A stretch of DNA of 38,261 bases from Candidatus Uhrbacteria bacterium RIFOXYB12_FULL_58_10. Its GTDB lineage: Bacteria; Patescibacteriota; Patescibacteriia; UBA9934; GWF2-40-263. The translations under genes and the position numbers were made by a program. Each line of letters starts with the position of its first letter. Position 1 is the stretch's first letter. Location of the stretch: the NCBI GenBank assembly GCA_001791645.1, contig MGFA01000001.1, positions 42,085 through 80,345 of the forward strand, written 5' to 3'. Under the pieces are notes generated by a model. It searched no databases. It was not told the DNA's origin and worked only from the letters and a program-made list of their open reading frames with translations. This document shows positions 30,813 to 38,261 of the stretch, in pieces.

Positions 30813-32912
30813 TTACGTCACGCGGCGGTTCATGCCCGCACGCTGTTCGACGATCGTCTTTGAGACGTTCGACGGAACTTCCTCATAGTGATCGAACTCC
30901 ATGGAATATGATGCGCGGCCCTGCGAAATGCTTCGCAGCTGCGTGGCATAGCCGAACAGTTCGGCAAGTGGCACAAACGCGGTCACGACCTTGTTTCCGG
31001 AACGTTCGGTCATCTCCTGAATCTGCCCGCGCTTGGCGTTCAAGTCACCCACGATGGTGCCCATGTACTCTTCCGGCATCACGACTTCGACATTCATCAT
31101 CGGTTCAAGAAGCATGAGACCGGCCTTCTTCGCGGCATCCTGGAACGCCATGGAACCGGCGATCTTAAAGGCCGCTTCGTTGGAGTCGACGTCGTGGAAG
31201 CTTCCGTCGGTGAGCGTCACCTTCACGTCGAGCACCGGATATCCGGCGAGCACACCGCGATCCGCGGCTTCGTGCGCGCCCTTGTCGATCGCGTTCCAGA
31301 ACTCGCGCGGCACGGAACCACCCTTGATCTCTTCCGCGAACTCGTATCCCTTGCCCTGTTCGTTCTTTTCGAGACGAATGCAGGCGTGACCGTATTGGCC
31401 GCGTCCGCCCGTCTGCTTGATGTACTTCCCTTCGCCTTCCGCCGACTGGGAGCGAATCGTTTCGCGGTAGCTCACCTGCGGCGCGCCAACGTTGGCTTCC
31501 ACCTTGTACTCGCGCTTCATGCGGTCAACGATGATGTCAAGGTGAAGCTCGCCCATGCCCGCGATGATAACCTGATTAGTTTCCTCGTCCGTGCGGACGC
31601 GAAACGTCGGGTCTTCTTCCGCGAGACGCTGGAGCGCGAGCCCCATCTTTTCCTGGTCCACCTTCGTCTTCGGCTCGATGGCAATGGAGATAACCGGCTC
31701 CGGAAACGTGATAGATTCCAGAATGACCGGATCATTCTCGTCGCAAAGGGTGTGGCCCGTAAACGTGGACTTGAGACCCACGGCCGCGGCAATTTCGCCG
31801 GCATACACCTCATCCACTTCCTCGCGCTTGTTGGCATGCAAACGAACGATGCGGCTAATGCGCTCACGTTCGCCGGTCAATGGATTGAGCACATAGGATC
31901 CGGACTTTACCGTTCCGGAGTACACGCGGAAGAAAGCGAGCTTGCCCACGAATGGGTCGGCCGCGATCTTGAACGCGAGTGCGGCGAACGGAGCCGTGTC
32001 CGAAGCCGGTCGCTCGATCATTTCTTCCGGATTGTCGACGTTGTGCGCGCGAACCGGCGGGATGTCGAGCGGCGACGGGAGATAATCCACGATCGCGTCA
32101 AGCATGAACTGTACGCCCTTGTTCTTAAGCGCGGATCCGCAGAGCACCGGAATGATATCCACGCTAATGACGGCCTTGCGCAGCGCAACCTTCAGTTCAG
32201 CCTCGGTGAGTTCTTCGCCGCCGAGAAACTTGTTCATGAGCCCCTCGTCTGTCGCGGCAATAGCTTCCAGCAGCTTGCCGCGCCACTCTTCGGAAATAGC
32301 CTTCATGTCTTCCGGAATCTCGAGCTCGTCGATTTGCTTGCCCTGCTCATCTCGGTAGAAGAACGCCTTCATCTTCAAGAGATCCACGATGCCGATGAAA
32401 TTCGACTCCGTGCCAATCGGAAGCTGGAGCGGATACGCGTTCTTGGTAAGACGATTGTGGATTGACACCAGATCCTTGAAGAAATCGGCCCCCGTGCGAT
32501 CAAGCTTGTTGATAAAACACAAGCGCGGGACGTTGTAATCGTCAGCATAACGCCAGTTAGTCTCGGACTGCGGCTCCACGCCGGCAACGCCGTCAAAAAT
32601 GACAACCGCTCCGTCAAGCACGCGAAGGGAACGCTTCACCTCCACCGTGAAGTCGATGTGTCCCGGCGTGTCGATGAGGTTCATCCGATAGTCCTTCCAA
32701 AAGCAGGTCGTTGCGGCCGCGGTAATGGTGATCCCGCGCTCACGCTCCTGTTCCATCCAATCCATGACTGCCTCGCCCTCGTGCACCTCGCCGATTTTGT
32801 GCGTGCGACCGGTGTAATAGAGGACGCGCTCGGAGACCGTGGTCTTACCGGCGTCAATGTGGGCGATGATCCCAAAGTTGCGTGTCTTCTCTAGAGAATA
32901 CTCGCGTGGCAT
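30813..32912 (-). CDS. fusA: Elongation factor G
   Basis: 699 aa from ATG 32912 ([15 protein letters not shown]). G1 is AHIDAGKT (17-24), followed by switch [12 protein letters not shown]3 DTPGH and G4 NKLD. Domain IV with GGRGQYGH and the C-terminal domain V are complete. It drives translocation and, with RRF, ribosome recycling. A frame extending upstream to 33083 overlaps rpsG and is not used. It lies 5 bases after rpsG and ends at a terminator, so tuf is not in this transcript. Confidence 0.97.
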   Translation of the reverse strand: MPREYSLEKTRNFGIIAHIDAGKTTVSERVLYYTGRTHKIGEVHEGEAVMDWMEQERERGITITAAATTCFWKDYRMNLIDTPGHIDFTVEVKRSLRVLDGAVVIFDGVAGVEPQSETNWRYADDYNVPRLCFINKLDRTGADFFKDLVSIHNRLTKNAYPLQLPIGTESNFIGIVDLLKMKAFFYRDEQGKQIDELEIPEDMKAISEEWRGKLLEAIAATDEGLMNKFLGGEELTEAELKVALRKAVISVDIIPVLCGSALKNKGVQFMLDAIVDYLPSPLDIPPVRAHNVDNPEEMIERPASDTAPFAALAFKIAADPFVGKLAFFRVYSGTVKSGSYVLNPLTGERERISRIVRLHANKREEVDEVYAGEIAAAVGLKSTFTGHTLCDENDPVILESITFPEPVISIAIEPKTKVDQEKMGLALQRLAEEDPTFRVRTDEETNQVIIAGMGELHLDIIVDRMKREYKVEANVGAPQVSYRETIRSQSAEGEGKYIKQTGGRGQYGHACIRLEKNEQGKGYEFAEEIKGGSVPREFWNAIDKGAHEAADRGVLAGYPVLDVKVTLTDGSFHDVDSNEAAFKIAGSMAFQDAAKKAGLMLLEPMMNVEVVMPEEYMGTIVGDLNAKRGQIQEMTERSGNKVVTAFVPLAELFGYATQLRSISQGRASYSMEFDHYEEVPSNVSKTIVEQRAGMNRRVT

Positions 32913-32917
32913 AGAGA

Positions 32918-33385
32918 TTATCGTGCAAAGTGAGCAAACGCGCGGTTGGCTTCGGCCATGCGCTGAACATCGGCCTTTTTCTTGACCGCGTCGCCTTCGT
33001 TCTTGGCCGCGGCCATAAGTTCGTCGGAAAGCTTGATCGCCATTGGGCGACCTTTCTTGGCGCGCGTCGCCGTCAGAATCCAACGGGCGGCAAGCATAAA
33101 GCGCCGCTCCCCGCGCACGGGCATTGGCACCTGGTAGTTCGCGCCGCCGACGCGCTTGGACTTCACTTCCAAGGTCGGCATGACGTTCTTGAGAGCCGTT
33201 TCAAACACCTCGACCGGGTCCTGTTCGGTCTTCTTCGCGATGATGTCGAGGCAGTCGTACATGACGCGCATGGCCGTGGACTTTTTTCCGTCGCGCATCA
33301 CAAGATTCGTAAAACGGGCAAGGTTCTCATTTCCAAACTTCGGGTCGGGCGTAATAGCCCGGCGTACGGCGGCTTTCCCACGCAT
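32918..33385 (-). CDS. rpsG: 30S ribosomal protein S7
   Basis: 155 aa. It carries [18 protein letters not shown] and [18 protein letters not shown], both diagnostic, and the primary 16S-head binding surface. In E. coli S7 represses the str operon by binding the rpsL-rpsG spacer; here that spacer is 74 bases and can fold. The C-terminus has the usual length. Confidence 0.97.
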   Translation of the reverse strand: MRGKAAVRRAITPDPKFGNENLARFTNLVMRDGKKSTAMRVMYDCLDIIAKKTEQDPVEVFETALKNVMPTLEVKSKRVGGANYQVPMPVRGERRFMLAARWILTATRAKKGRPMAIKLSDELMAAAKNEGDAVKKKADVQRMAEANRAFAHFAR

Positions 33386-33459
33386 AGTTATGTGTTACGT
33401 CGCGACCGCTCCCTTCCCCCTGCGCAGAGGTACTGCGTCGCGATGTGATTAAAGTTTTC
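33386..33459 (-). promoter_or_regulatory. Foldable rpsL-rpsG spacer, candidate S7 site
   Basis: On the minus strand, directly repeated TCGCGAC words (self-complementary core TCGCGA) flank GCAG-TACCT-CTGC and a purine-rich GGGGGAAGGGAG run. The long-range TCGCGA pairing would close a branched hairpin just before rpsG. The place matches the known S7 repressor site of E. coli. The structure itself is unproven. Confidence 0.5.
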
Positions 33460-33885
33460 CTACTTCTTGGCCTTCGGCCTCTTCTGGCCGTAGAGCGAAC
33501 GTCCGCGCTTGCGGTCGGCAACGCCCTGCGTGTCATAGACGCCACGGACAATGTGATAGCGGACACCAGGAAGGTCCTTCACGCGACCGCCGCGAATGAG
33601 CACGATGGAGTGCTCCTGAAGATTGTGTCCTTCGCCCGGGATGTACGCCGACACTTCCGTGCCGTTGGAAAGACGAACGCGCGCGATCTTGCGAATCGCG
33701 GAGTTCGGCTTCTTCGGGGTCATGGTGGTGACCTTGACGCACACGCCGCGCTTGAAGGAAGAGCCCTTCGCGAGATTCGTGCGCTTGCGGTGCAAGGAGT
33801 CGAGGGCGTACTGGAGCGCCGGAGACTTGCTCTTCACCGCCTCGACTTTGCGACCCTTGCGGATCAGCTGGTTCATCGTTGGCAT
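33460..33885 (-). CDS. rpsL: 30S ribosomal protein S12
   Basis: 141 aa. [17 protein letters not shown] contains the decoding-site PNSA loop, and [10 protein letters not shown] and [15 protein letters not shown] follow, all diagnostic and all positions linked to streptomycin response. It has the lineage-typical basic ending KRPKAKK. No SD precedes the start; a short frame in the leader ends 8 bases upstream, which may couple translation. Confidence 0.97.
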   Translation of the reverse strand: MPTMNQLIRKGRKVEAVKSKSPALQYALDSLHRKRTNLAKGSSFKRGVCVKVTTMTPKKPNSAIRKIARVRLSNGTEVSAYIPGEGHNLQEHSIVLIRGGRVKDLPGVRYHIVRGVYDTQGVADRKRGRSLYGQKRPKAKK

Positions 33886-34004
33886 AGTGTGAGTTACGGC
33901 CGTATCAAATCGCGTTCTGTCATTTCGAACGATAGATTCTCGTCCAAAAACGTCATCCCGTCGATTTTATCCAGCCTCACGACATGTGAGAAAAATGTGG
34001 CCGT
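33886..34004 (-). promoter_or_regulatory. str operon leader with a possible 28-codon leader ORF
   Basis: Between the promoter and the rpsL ATG lie about 113 transcribed bases. A frame beginning GTG AGG CTG GAT and ending TAA at 33896-33894 would encode about 28 residues (ending MTERDLIRP) and stop 8 bases before rpsL. There is no SD for it. It may be a coupling ORF or chance. Confidence 0.4.
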
Positions 34005-34033
34005 AAAGTAACATGGGGCACCAGAAACGTCAA
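34005..34033 (-). promoter_or_regulatory. str operon promoter
   Basis: Minus strand TTGACG (34028-34033), 17 bases, TACTTT (34005-34010). It lies between the M50 peptidase stop and the rpsL leader. Confidence 0.75.
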
Positions 34034-34063
34034 GAATCGTTGGATTCCGTTGTCTTTTATCGT

Positions 34064-34747
34064 CTAGATTCCACCAAAGATCACGTTGAAAAACGCTGCG
34101 CACGAATCGCCGAGCAGCACGTCGCACGTGGCAAACGCCGGCGTACTCACGAAGAAAAAGACGTTTAGACTCGTTGCCAAAGAAAGAATGATCAGAAAAA
34201 GCAATATTTGGGGACCTCGGACGGCTACGAACTCGCGCATCCTTGTGTAACGCGGCGCGTCGAACAGCGCGAAGAAAAGCTTGGAGCCATCGAGCGGATG
34301 AATCGGAACCACGTTGAAGAACATCAAAAACAAATTGAGAACGATAAGAAGGAACAGAAAAATGATGAGCAGGTTGAGCGACGTGATGATTTGGCTCCCT
34401 ACGAGAAAGCGGATCGCAAGCGCGGAAAGCGCGGCGAGAATCAGGTTGGAAGCCGGACCCGCGAGCGCAATTGCGACCGAATCCCATTTTGGATTCTTAA
34501 GGTTGTAGGGGTTGTAGGGGACAGGTTTGGCCCAGCCGAATCCCAGCAGCAGAATCGGGATAAACCCCATGAGGTCGAGATGCGCGAGCGGATTAAGCGT
34601 GAGGCGTCCGGCACGCTCGGCCGTATGGTCGCCACGCCACATGGAAACGAGCGCATGGCTGAACTCATGGATGGTGAGCGACAAAAGAATCGCTGCCACC
34701 CAAGCGAGGGCAACCATTGGGCTTGAGGAAAGCAAGGAGAGAAACAT
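34064..34747 (-). CDS. Site-2-protease-like M50 metallopeptidase
   Basis: 227 aa integral membrane protein. HEFSH (27-31) supplies two zinc His and the catalytic Glu, and NVVPIHPLDG (145-154) supplies the third ligand Asp153 in the conserved N-x2-P-x2-P-L-D-G form. GPASNLILA (97-105) is also typical. Five or six membrane segments. There is no PDZ domain, so it is the short SpoIVFB/Rip3-like group rather than RseP. It would cleave a membrane-embedded substrate such as an anti-sigma factor or signal-peptide remnant; the substrate is unknown. The start fits a -10 only 9 bases upstream. Confidence 0.93.
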   Translation of the reverse strand: MFLSLLSSSPMVALAWVAAILLSLTIHEFSHALVSMWRGDHTAERAGRLTLNPLAHLDLMGFIPILLLGFGWAKPVPYNPYNLKNPKWDSVAIALAGPASNLILAALSALAIRFLVGSQIITSLNLLIIFLFLLIVLNLFLMFFNVVPIHPLDGSKLFFALFDAPRYTRMREFVAVRGPQILLFLIILSLATSLNVFFFVSTPAFATCDVLLGDSCAAFFNVIFGGI

Positions 34748-34756
34748 ACGCGGACA

Positions 34757-34787
34757 AGTATATCAGAGAAACGGGCACCGTTGACAA
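34757..34787 (-). promoter_or_regulatory. M50 peptidase promoter, leaderless geometry
   Basis: Minus strand TATACT (34757-34762), 9 bases before the ATG at 34747. TTGTCA (34782-34787) stands 19 bases upstream, longer than optimal. The -35 overlaps that of the divergent gene. Confidence 0.6.
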
Positions 34788-34809
34788 TCGGCTGGGAAAA
34801 CGACAAGCT
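34781..34809 (+). promoter_or_regulatory. Candidate promoter of the gene at 34839
   Basis: Perfect TTGACA (34781-34786). The hexamer 17 bases downstream (CAAGCT, 34804-34809) is a poor -10, so only the -35 is convincing. Confidence 0.4.
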
Positions 34810-34838
34810 TGCATCGGCCTGAACTACTGGAGGTTCCC

Positions 34839-35429
34839 TTGTGGAAAAAGAACGTTCATGAGGCGCCGGAGACCGCCGTGCTGGTCGATGCGTTTCGTCG
34901 TCACGGATTCCTGGTTCTCGACTGCTCGGATCCGCCGGACGAGGGCGGATGGACCGAATGGGTTCAGCTCGAAGCTCTGGAGCCCATCGATGTCCTCAGC
35001 ACCGACCGGCAGTACCTGGTGCTTCGCGCGCCGGTCGGCAGGCAGACGCTCCGCGAGGCCGAACGACACCCCGAGGTTCCGTGCGTCCACCTTCTGCCGC
35101 GCGAGCCTATCGCCCCATGGTTCTACTCGCTCATGACAATGCACCGCGAACGCCCGGAGCTCTTCCCGGTCCGGCGCATCTTCGTCGAAGCCGGCCCTGA
35201 TCCAGAATGGACACAAGTGAACCTCACGGGACCGGCGAACTTCGACAATCCGGACCTATCCGGAATCATCGTGGTCAACCTCCGACAACTTCCCCTTGTC
35301 GCCGAGCGCGTCCGCGCGGCGACCGAGGAAGAAATCTCGCCGGTCACCCGTGGCTTCGGCATGTGGGGCGAGGCATGCGTTCCGCCAGGATTCGTCGTTC
35401 ACCAGCTTGTGCCGGTCATCCTCGCATGA
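34839..35429 (+). CDS. Soluble protein of unknown function
   Basis: 196 aa from TTG 34839, chosen because GGAGG (34829-34833) lies five bases before it; another in-frame TTG at 34809 has no SD. There is no signal peptide or membrane helix. The sequence is acidic, Pro- and Arg-rich, with IDVLSTDRQYLVLRAPVG and IAPWFYSLMTMHRERPELFPV as its most compact segments. It has the look of a globular alpha/beta protein, but no family was recognised. It is monocistronic, with the stop codon inside its terminator stem, and divergent from the M50 gene. Confidence 0.8.
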   Translation: MWKKNVHEAPETAVLVDAFRRHGFLVLDCSDPPDEGGWTEWVQLEALEPIDVLSTDRQYLVLRAPVGRQTLREAERHPEVPCVHLLPREPIAPWFYSLMTMHRERPELFPVRRIFVEAGPDPEWTQVNLTGPANFDNPDLSGIIVVNLRQLPLVAERVRAATEEEISPVTRGFGMWGEACVPPGFVVHQLVPVILA

Positions 35430-35439
35430 CCGGTTTTTT
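35412..35439 (+). terminator. Terminator containing the stop codon in its stem
   Basis: CCGGTCAT (35412-35419) pairs with ATGACCGG (35426-35433), loop CCTCGC, six Ts. The TGA stop at 35427-35429 is part of the 3' arm. Confidence 0.9.
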
Positions 35440-35599
35440 CATTCCAGCGGCAACGCGTCGGATTCCAAAAAAAACGCTGCCCATGGATTCCCATGTTGTT
35501 ACGAACATCCGTTCGATTTACTTATTCCGTTTCCATTCGGTCAGAACCTCCATGACCGCCTGTTCGTTCACGAGCTGCGTTAAAAGCTTGAGACTTAAT

Positions 35600-36730
35600 T
35601 TAGCATTCTTCCATCTGCAGAATGATACTCTCGCTTGCGTAGTTATTTGTCTCGTCAGTCTCCTGGATGGATCTTCCGGAATCAACTCGAGCCGCCATGG
35701 TAACATCTTTGGTCGTACCGCAGGAAAGGGCGGTTCCCGGAGCATATCCCACGAAAACGAATGTCCGTATCTCGCCCACATCCATCGCGTCGAGACGGCA
35801 GGTATAGACGTTCGAGCTTACCGAGCAGGAATACTTATATCCGACAACGTCCGAATAAAACGGATTGCTGGTCGCGCCGGTATGCCCGGCGAACACGGCA
35901 CCCGACTCCCACTCAAGGTTCTCATAATCCAGCCAGGAAGAGCCCGGGGGCGTGAATGTGAACTCAAAATCGTCTGAAATCCACTCGCTGTCATTAGTAA
36001 TGGTCACCGTGGACACGAGGAACTCGTTCGCGGAGGCGGAAGACGCGGCACCCGACTCGCTTGTGGAAGAGATATCAACCCGCAAGTCAGGATACATGCA
36101 TTCTTCCATCACGAGAGCAATGTTTTCGCTTCCGAAATTATCTGATTCATTCTGTTCGGCAATGACCTTTCCCGTATCAACTCGAGCCGCCAGGGCAACA
36201 TCTTTGGTCGTACCGCAGGAAAGGGCGGTTCCCGGAGCATATCCCACGAAAACGAATGTCCTACTTTTGCCCGCACTAACTCCTCCAACGCGACACGTGT
36301 AAACGTTCGAGCTTACCGAGCAGGAATACTCATATCCGGCGGCATCCGAATAAAACGGATTGCTGGTCGCGCCGGTATGCCCGGCGAACACGGCACCCGA
36401 CTCCCACTCAAGGTTCTCATAATCCAGCCAGGAGGGACCCGGTGGCGTGAATGTGAACTCAAACGTGTCGCCCACATCCCGCTTACCGTCGTTTGTAATG
36501 GTTACCGTGGACACGAGGAACGCATTCGCAGATACGGAGGACGCAGTGCCCGACTCGCTCACGGAAGAGACGCTGATTCGCAAGTTTGGCTTGATGAACT
36601 TAACGCCAGGTAACAACCCGGCCGCATAGCTAATAAGCCCCAGGCCTACGATCACGAGTACTATCGCCGTAACGGTAACTACGGACACTGTCTTCGTAGA
36701 CAGTATTGCTGGTTGTTTGTACTTTGGCAT
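35600..36730 (-). CDS. Membrane-anchored surface protein with two near-identical CARDB-like repeats
   Basis: 376 aa. Residues 17-41 form an N-terminal membrane helix (or uncleaved signal). Two tandem repeats of 165 residues (about 48-211 and 213-376) make up the rest, each with LRxxxSSxSESG, STVTITND, FEFTFTPPGxSWLDYENLEWESG, SCSVSSNVYTCR, FVFVGYAPGTALSCGTTKD and a closing EEC. Each repeat has the strand pattern of CARDB or Ig-like adhesion domains and four to five Cys, suggesting disulfides outside the cell. The protein stops right after the second EEC. It probably acts at the cell surface, for instance in attachment to a host; that role is inference. Its extended -10 promoter lies just after the neighbouring terminator. 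Confidence 0.85.
   Translation of the reverse strand: MPKYKQPAILSTKTVSVVTVTAIVLVIVGLGLISYAAGLLPGVKFIKPNLRISVSSVSESGTASSVSANAFLVSTVTITNDGKRDVGDTFEFTFTPPGPSWLDYENLEWESGAVFAGHTGATSNPFYSDAAGYEYSCSVSSNVYTCRVGGVSAGKSRTFVFVGYAPGTALSCGTTKDVALAARVDTGKVIAEQNESDNFGSENIALVMEECMYPDLRVDISSTSESGAASSASANEFLVSTVTITNDSEWISDDFEFTFTPPGSSWLDYENLEWESGAVFAGHTGATSNPFYSDVVGYKYSCSVSSNVYTCRLDAMDVGEIRTFVFVGYAPGTALSCGTTKDVTMAARVDSGRSIQETDETNNYASESIILQMEEC
35702..35938. repeat. 495-bp tandem repeat, copy near the 3' end of the gene
   Basis: The 65 bases at 35702-35766 and about 91 bases at 35848-35938 recur identically 495 bases further on (36197-36261 and 36343-36433). The stretch between has scattered differences. Confidence 0.85.
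36197..36433. repeat. 495-bp tandem repeat, copy near the 5' end of the gene
   Basis: Partner of 35702-35938 at an offset of exactly 495 bases (165 codons), in phase with the protein repeat. Confidence 0.85.
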
Positions 36731-36746
36731 ATTTTTTATTTAATTC

Positions 36747-36755
36747 ATTATAACA
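36747..36755 (-). promoter_or_regulatory. Extended -10 promoter of the repeat protein gene
   Basis: Minus strand TGTTATAAT (TG-n-TATAAT), 16 bases before the ATG at 36730. No -35 consensus: the T-tract of the upstream terminator occupies that space. The leader is about 9 bases, A-rich and without SD. Confidence 0.7.
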
Positions 36756-36762
36756 GATTCAT

Positions 36763-36795
36763 AAAAAAATACCCGCTGCCGGAAGGCATTGGGTA
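36763..36795 (-). terminator. Terminator of the DUF4407 gene
   Basis: Minus strand TACCC-AA-TGCC, loop TTCC, GGCA-GC-GGGTA with a 2x2 internal loop, followed by seven Ts. Confidence 0.85.
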
Positions 36796-36804
36796 AAGAG
36801 CCGA

Positions 36805-38261
36805 TCACGCGTTGGGCGCGGAGCGGAACTGTTCGTCAATGGGCCGAAGCCAGCCCCATTCCTGCTCGAGAACCTCGTCTGAGAGATCCCAGAGAATGGG
36901 TTTCCTGCGAGGGTCGCCCTCGACGAGCTCGGACGGCCATCCAGGGACGCGAATCCCCTTGGAGTACATCCGTCGCTCGACGGTTGACAGGCCATCGATG
37001 GCCCCTTGGGCGAGCCGGTTCCATTCGGCACGCGCGCTCTTGACAATCTCCGCTCGCGCAAGGCCAAACGCCGTCAGGCCTCCAGCGTGCGCTACGCGTT
37101 CCGTGCACAGCGCGCTGAAGGCAGACTCGTACTCGGCATAAGCCCGGGCCGCGCAAGAACAAGCACGAGCGAACTGCCCATGCAGGTCGAAGACCTCGGT
37201 ATCCCATCCGGCAACATCCACGTTGCCACCGTAGCCGAGCGATGCGAGCGCGGCCGCTGCCGCGGGATTGTTCCCGGCGACAGCGCGCAGGACGTTCATG
37301 GCCTGATCGTGTTCCACCTTTGGACGGCCACTCTCCTTGGCGATGCGGATGTAATACGGCACCACTTCCGGGTTGTTGGCGAACCCTTGGGAGAGAAACC
37401 GATAATACTCCCTGGTGTCTGGACTGGTCCTCGCAAACTTGGACCACAGCACCATGATCCCAACAAGAACCATGAGCAACCGGCAGCCCCAGGCGATGGC
37501 CTGGTTTTTTCCGTCCTGCTCAATGATTTCAAGGAGAGTGCGATATCGCGCCATGAAACCGTTCGGCATCTTGTAGGTCCCGCCGTAGGCCGCGGCGAGA
37601 TCTTCAGCCGGCATGGCCTCGATGTCGAAGAGCTTGGCAGCGAGAGCGTCGTCGCGCCGCGCCAACTCGTCCGTGCCCTTGTCGGCCGCGGCCGATCGCA
37701 TGCGTTCGGTCTCGGCATCGAACGCCACCAGTTCGGCGCGTATGTCCGCTTCCTGCTTCTGCGCGGAAGCAAGCGCCGTGGCCTGGTTGCGCCTCGAAAC
37801 GCCTTTGCCCGCCGCCACGCGGGCCGTGGCCTTCTGGGCGACTTCGATGCGCTGCTCGATGCCAGCGCGATCCGCCTGCCGGCGCGCGACCACGTCGTCC
37901 GCCTGGCCGGTGACCGTCGGGGCCGCCGTGGCCTTCTGGCTCTCAGCGCGCTCTGTCTCGTACGCCTTCGCCTTCTCGCGGATGGCGTCGACCTCAACCT
38001 TCTCGGCGTCTTCTCGCACACGATCGATCTCGGATGCGAATACCCTGAGCTCGACCGGCACGGCGTTCAGCAATGAGAAGAAGAACAACAGGAAGACACG
38101 CGACATGATGATGATGAAACGACGTTTCACGCTCGGGGTGTCCATCACCAAAATCCCGCGATCGACCACGATGGTCAGACGCGCGAAGATCAGAGGCATT
38201 ACCAGGAGCGCGATGCCGATGAGCACTCCCCACACACCAGAAATCAAGGTCTCGCCGACGT
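36805..38261 (-). CDS. DUF4407-type membrane protein with coiled coil (5' end outside window)
   Basis: About 485 codons are visible and the frame is still open at the window edge; TTG 38247 is a possible but unsupported start. Two close membrane helices (VWGVLIGIALLVMPLIFA and FIIIMSRVFLLFFFSLL) lead into PVELRVFASEIDRVREDAEK, then about 150 residues of Ala/Glu/Arg-rich coiled coil. A third helix (CRLLMVLVGIMVLWS) and a 220-residue Ala-rich helical C-terminal region follow. The two helices, 'VDR' between them and 'E-L-x-V-F-x-x-E-I' after them match the DUF4407 arrangement. Function of that family is unknown. Roughly 40-60 N-terminal residues are probably missing. It ends in its own terminator. 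Confidence 0.75.
   Translation of the reverse strand, partial: VGETLISGVWGVLIGIALLVMPLIFARLTIVVDRGILVMDTPSVKRRFIIIMSRVFLLFFFSLLNAVPVELRVFASEIDRVREDAEKVEVDAIREKAKAYETERAESQKATAAPTVTGQADDVVARRQADRAGIEQRIEVAQKATARVAAGKGVSRRNQATALASAQKQEADIRAELVAFDAETERMRSAAADKGTDELARRDDALAAKLFDIEAMPAEDLAAAYGGTYKMPNGFMARYRTLLEIIEQDGKNQAIAWGCRLLMVLVGIMVLWSKFARTSPDTREYYRFLSQGFANNPEVVPYYIRIAKESGRPKVEHDQAMNVLRAVAGNNPAAAAALASLGYGGNVDVAGWDTEVFDLHGQFARACSCAARAYAEYESAFSALCTERVAHAGGLTAFGLARAEIVKSARAEWNRLAQGAIDGLSTVERRMYSKGIRVPGWPSELVEGDPRRKPILWDLSDEVLEQEWGWLRPIDEQFRSAPNA

Noticed and set aside
31194-32465. 423-codon plus-strand open frame
   Set aside because: Antisense to fusA. Its composition mirrors the codon bias of EF-G and it has no start signals.
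33894-34487. 197-codon minus-strand frame overlapping the M50 gene
   Set aside because: It is an out-of-frame shadow of the peptidase. Only its last 28 codons lie in the str leader, and those are reported separately.
35430-35599. A gene or terminator in the 170-base gap before the repeat protein's 3' end
   Set aside because: No frame with a start signal and no good stem with a T-tract on the minus strand; nothing is supported there.
37006-38076. 356-codon plus-strand open frame
   Set aside because: Antisense to the DUF4407 gene, which has recognisable helices, a coiled coil and a terminator.

Overview
The window looks like a chromosomal segment of a bacterium from the Candidate Phyla Radiation (Patescibacteria), most likely a Parcubacteria-type lineage. 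The reasons are an S10-spc ribosomal protein cluster with no rpmD (L30) between rpsE and rplO, very short intergenic gaps, lineage-style tails on S19, L22 and L23, many promoters placed so close to the start codon that the mRNA must be leaderless or nearly so, and many small unrecognised membrane or secreted proteins. TGA is used as an ordinary stop codon (for example ending the genes at 3276 and 35429), which argues against the code-25 lineages. The assignment is inference; no marker tree was possible.

Layout. 1-1100: 3'-truncated parA, then three minus-strand tRNA genes (initiator Met, a second CAU tRNA, Leu-CAA) with their own promoters and terminators. 1120-2240: two plus-strand genes (a secreted protein and a membrane hydrolase-like protein). 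10096-2212, minus: one long operon asnS, two unknown genes, aspS, scpA, scpB, a D,D-carboxypeptidase, a small-multidrug-export-family membrane protein and a glycosyltransferase. 10139-10428: a plus-strand transcription unit whose reading frame has no stop before its terminator. 13405-10427, minus: adk, map, a membrane protein, ruvX, recO. 24118-13511, minus: rpsJ, a 306-base structured gap, then rplC to rplO and secY, with tuf and its own promoter directly upstream. 25520-30792: an accessory block (Phd-like protein, propeller-like protein, lipoprotein, class III aminotransferase, a 46-codon small ORF, sugar-kinase-like phosphotransferase, membrane-anchored methyltransferase) that separates tuf from the rest of the str operon. 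33885-30813, minus: rpsL, rpsG, fusA. 34064 to the end: a site-2-protease-like M50 peptidase, an unknown plus-strand gene, a membrane-anchored protein with two almost identical 165-residue repeats, and a 5'-truncated DUF4407 protein.

How it works together. Most of the window is the translation core: ribosomal proteins, EF-Tu, EF-G, Asp- and Asn-tRNA synthetases, initiator tRNA, Met aminopeptidase and SecY. Chromosome segregation (ParA, ScpA, ScpB), recombination and repair (RecO, RuvX) and envelope building (carboxypeptidase, glycosyltransferase) are mixed in. I found no mobile element, CRISPR array, prophage or defence island. The most interesting signals are regulatory: systematic leaderless promoters beside a small group of strongly Shine-Dalgarno-led unknown genes, structured RNA between rpsJ and rplC, upstream of tuf and between rpsL and rpsG, and terminators fused to stop codons or to the next promoter. 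An AspRS without its GAD domain and a very recent internal duplication in a surface protein are the best protein-level oddities.
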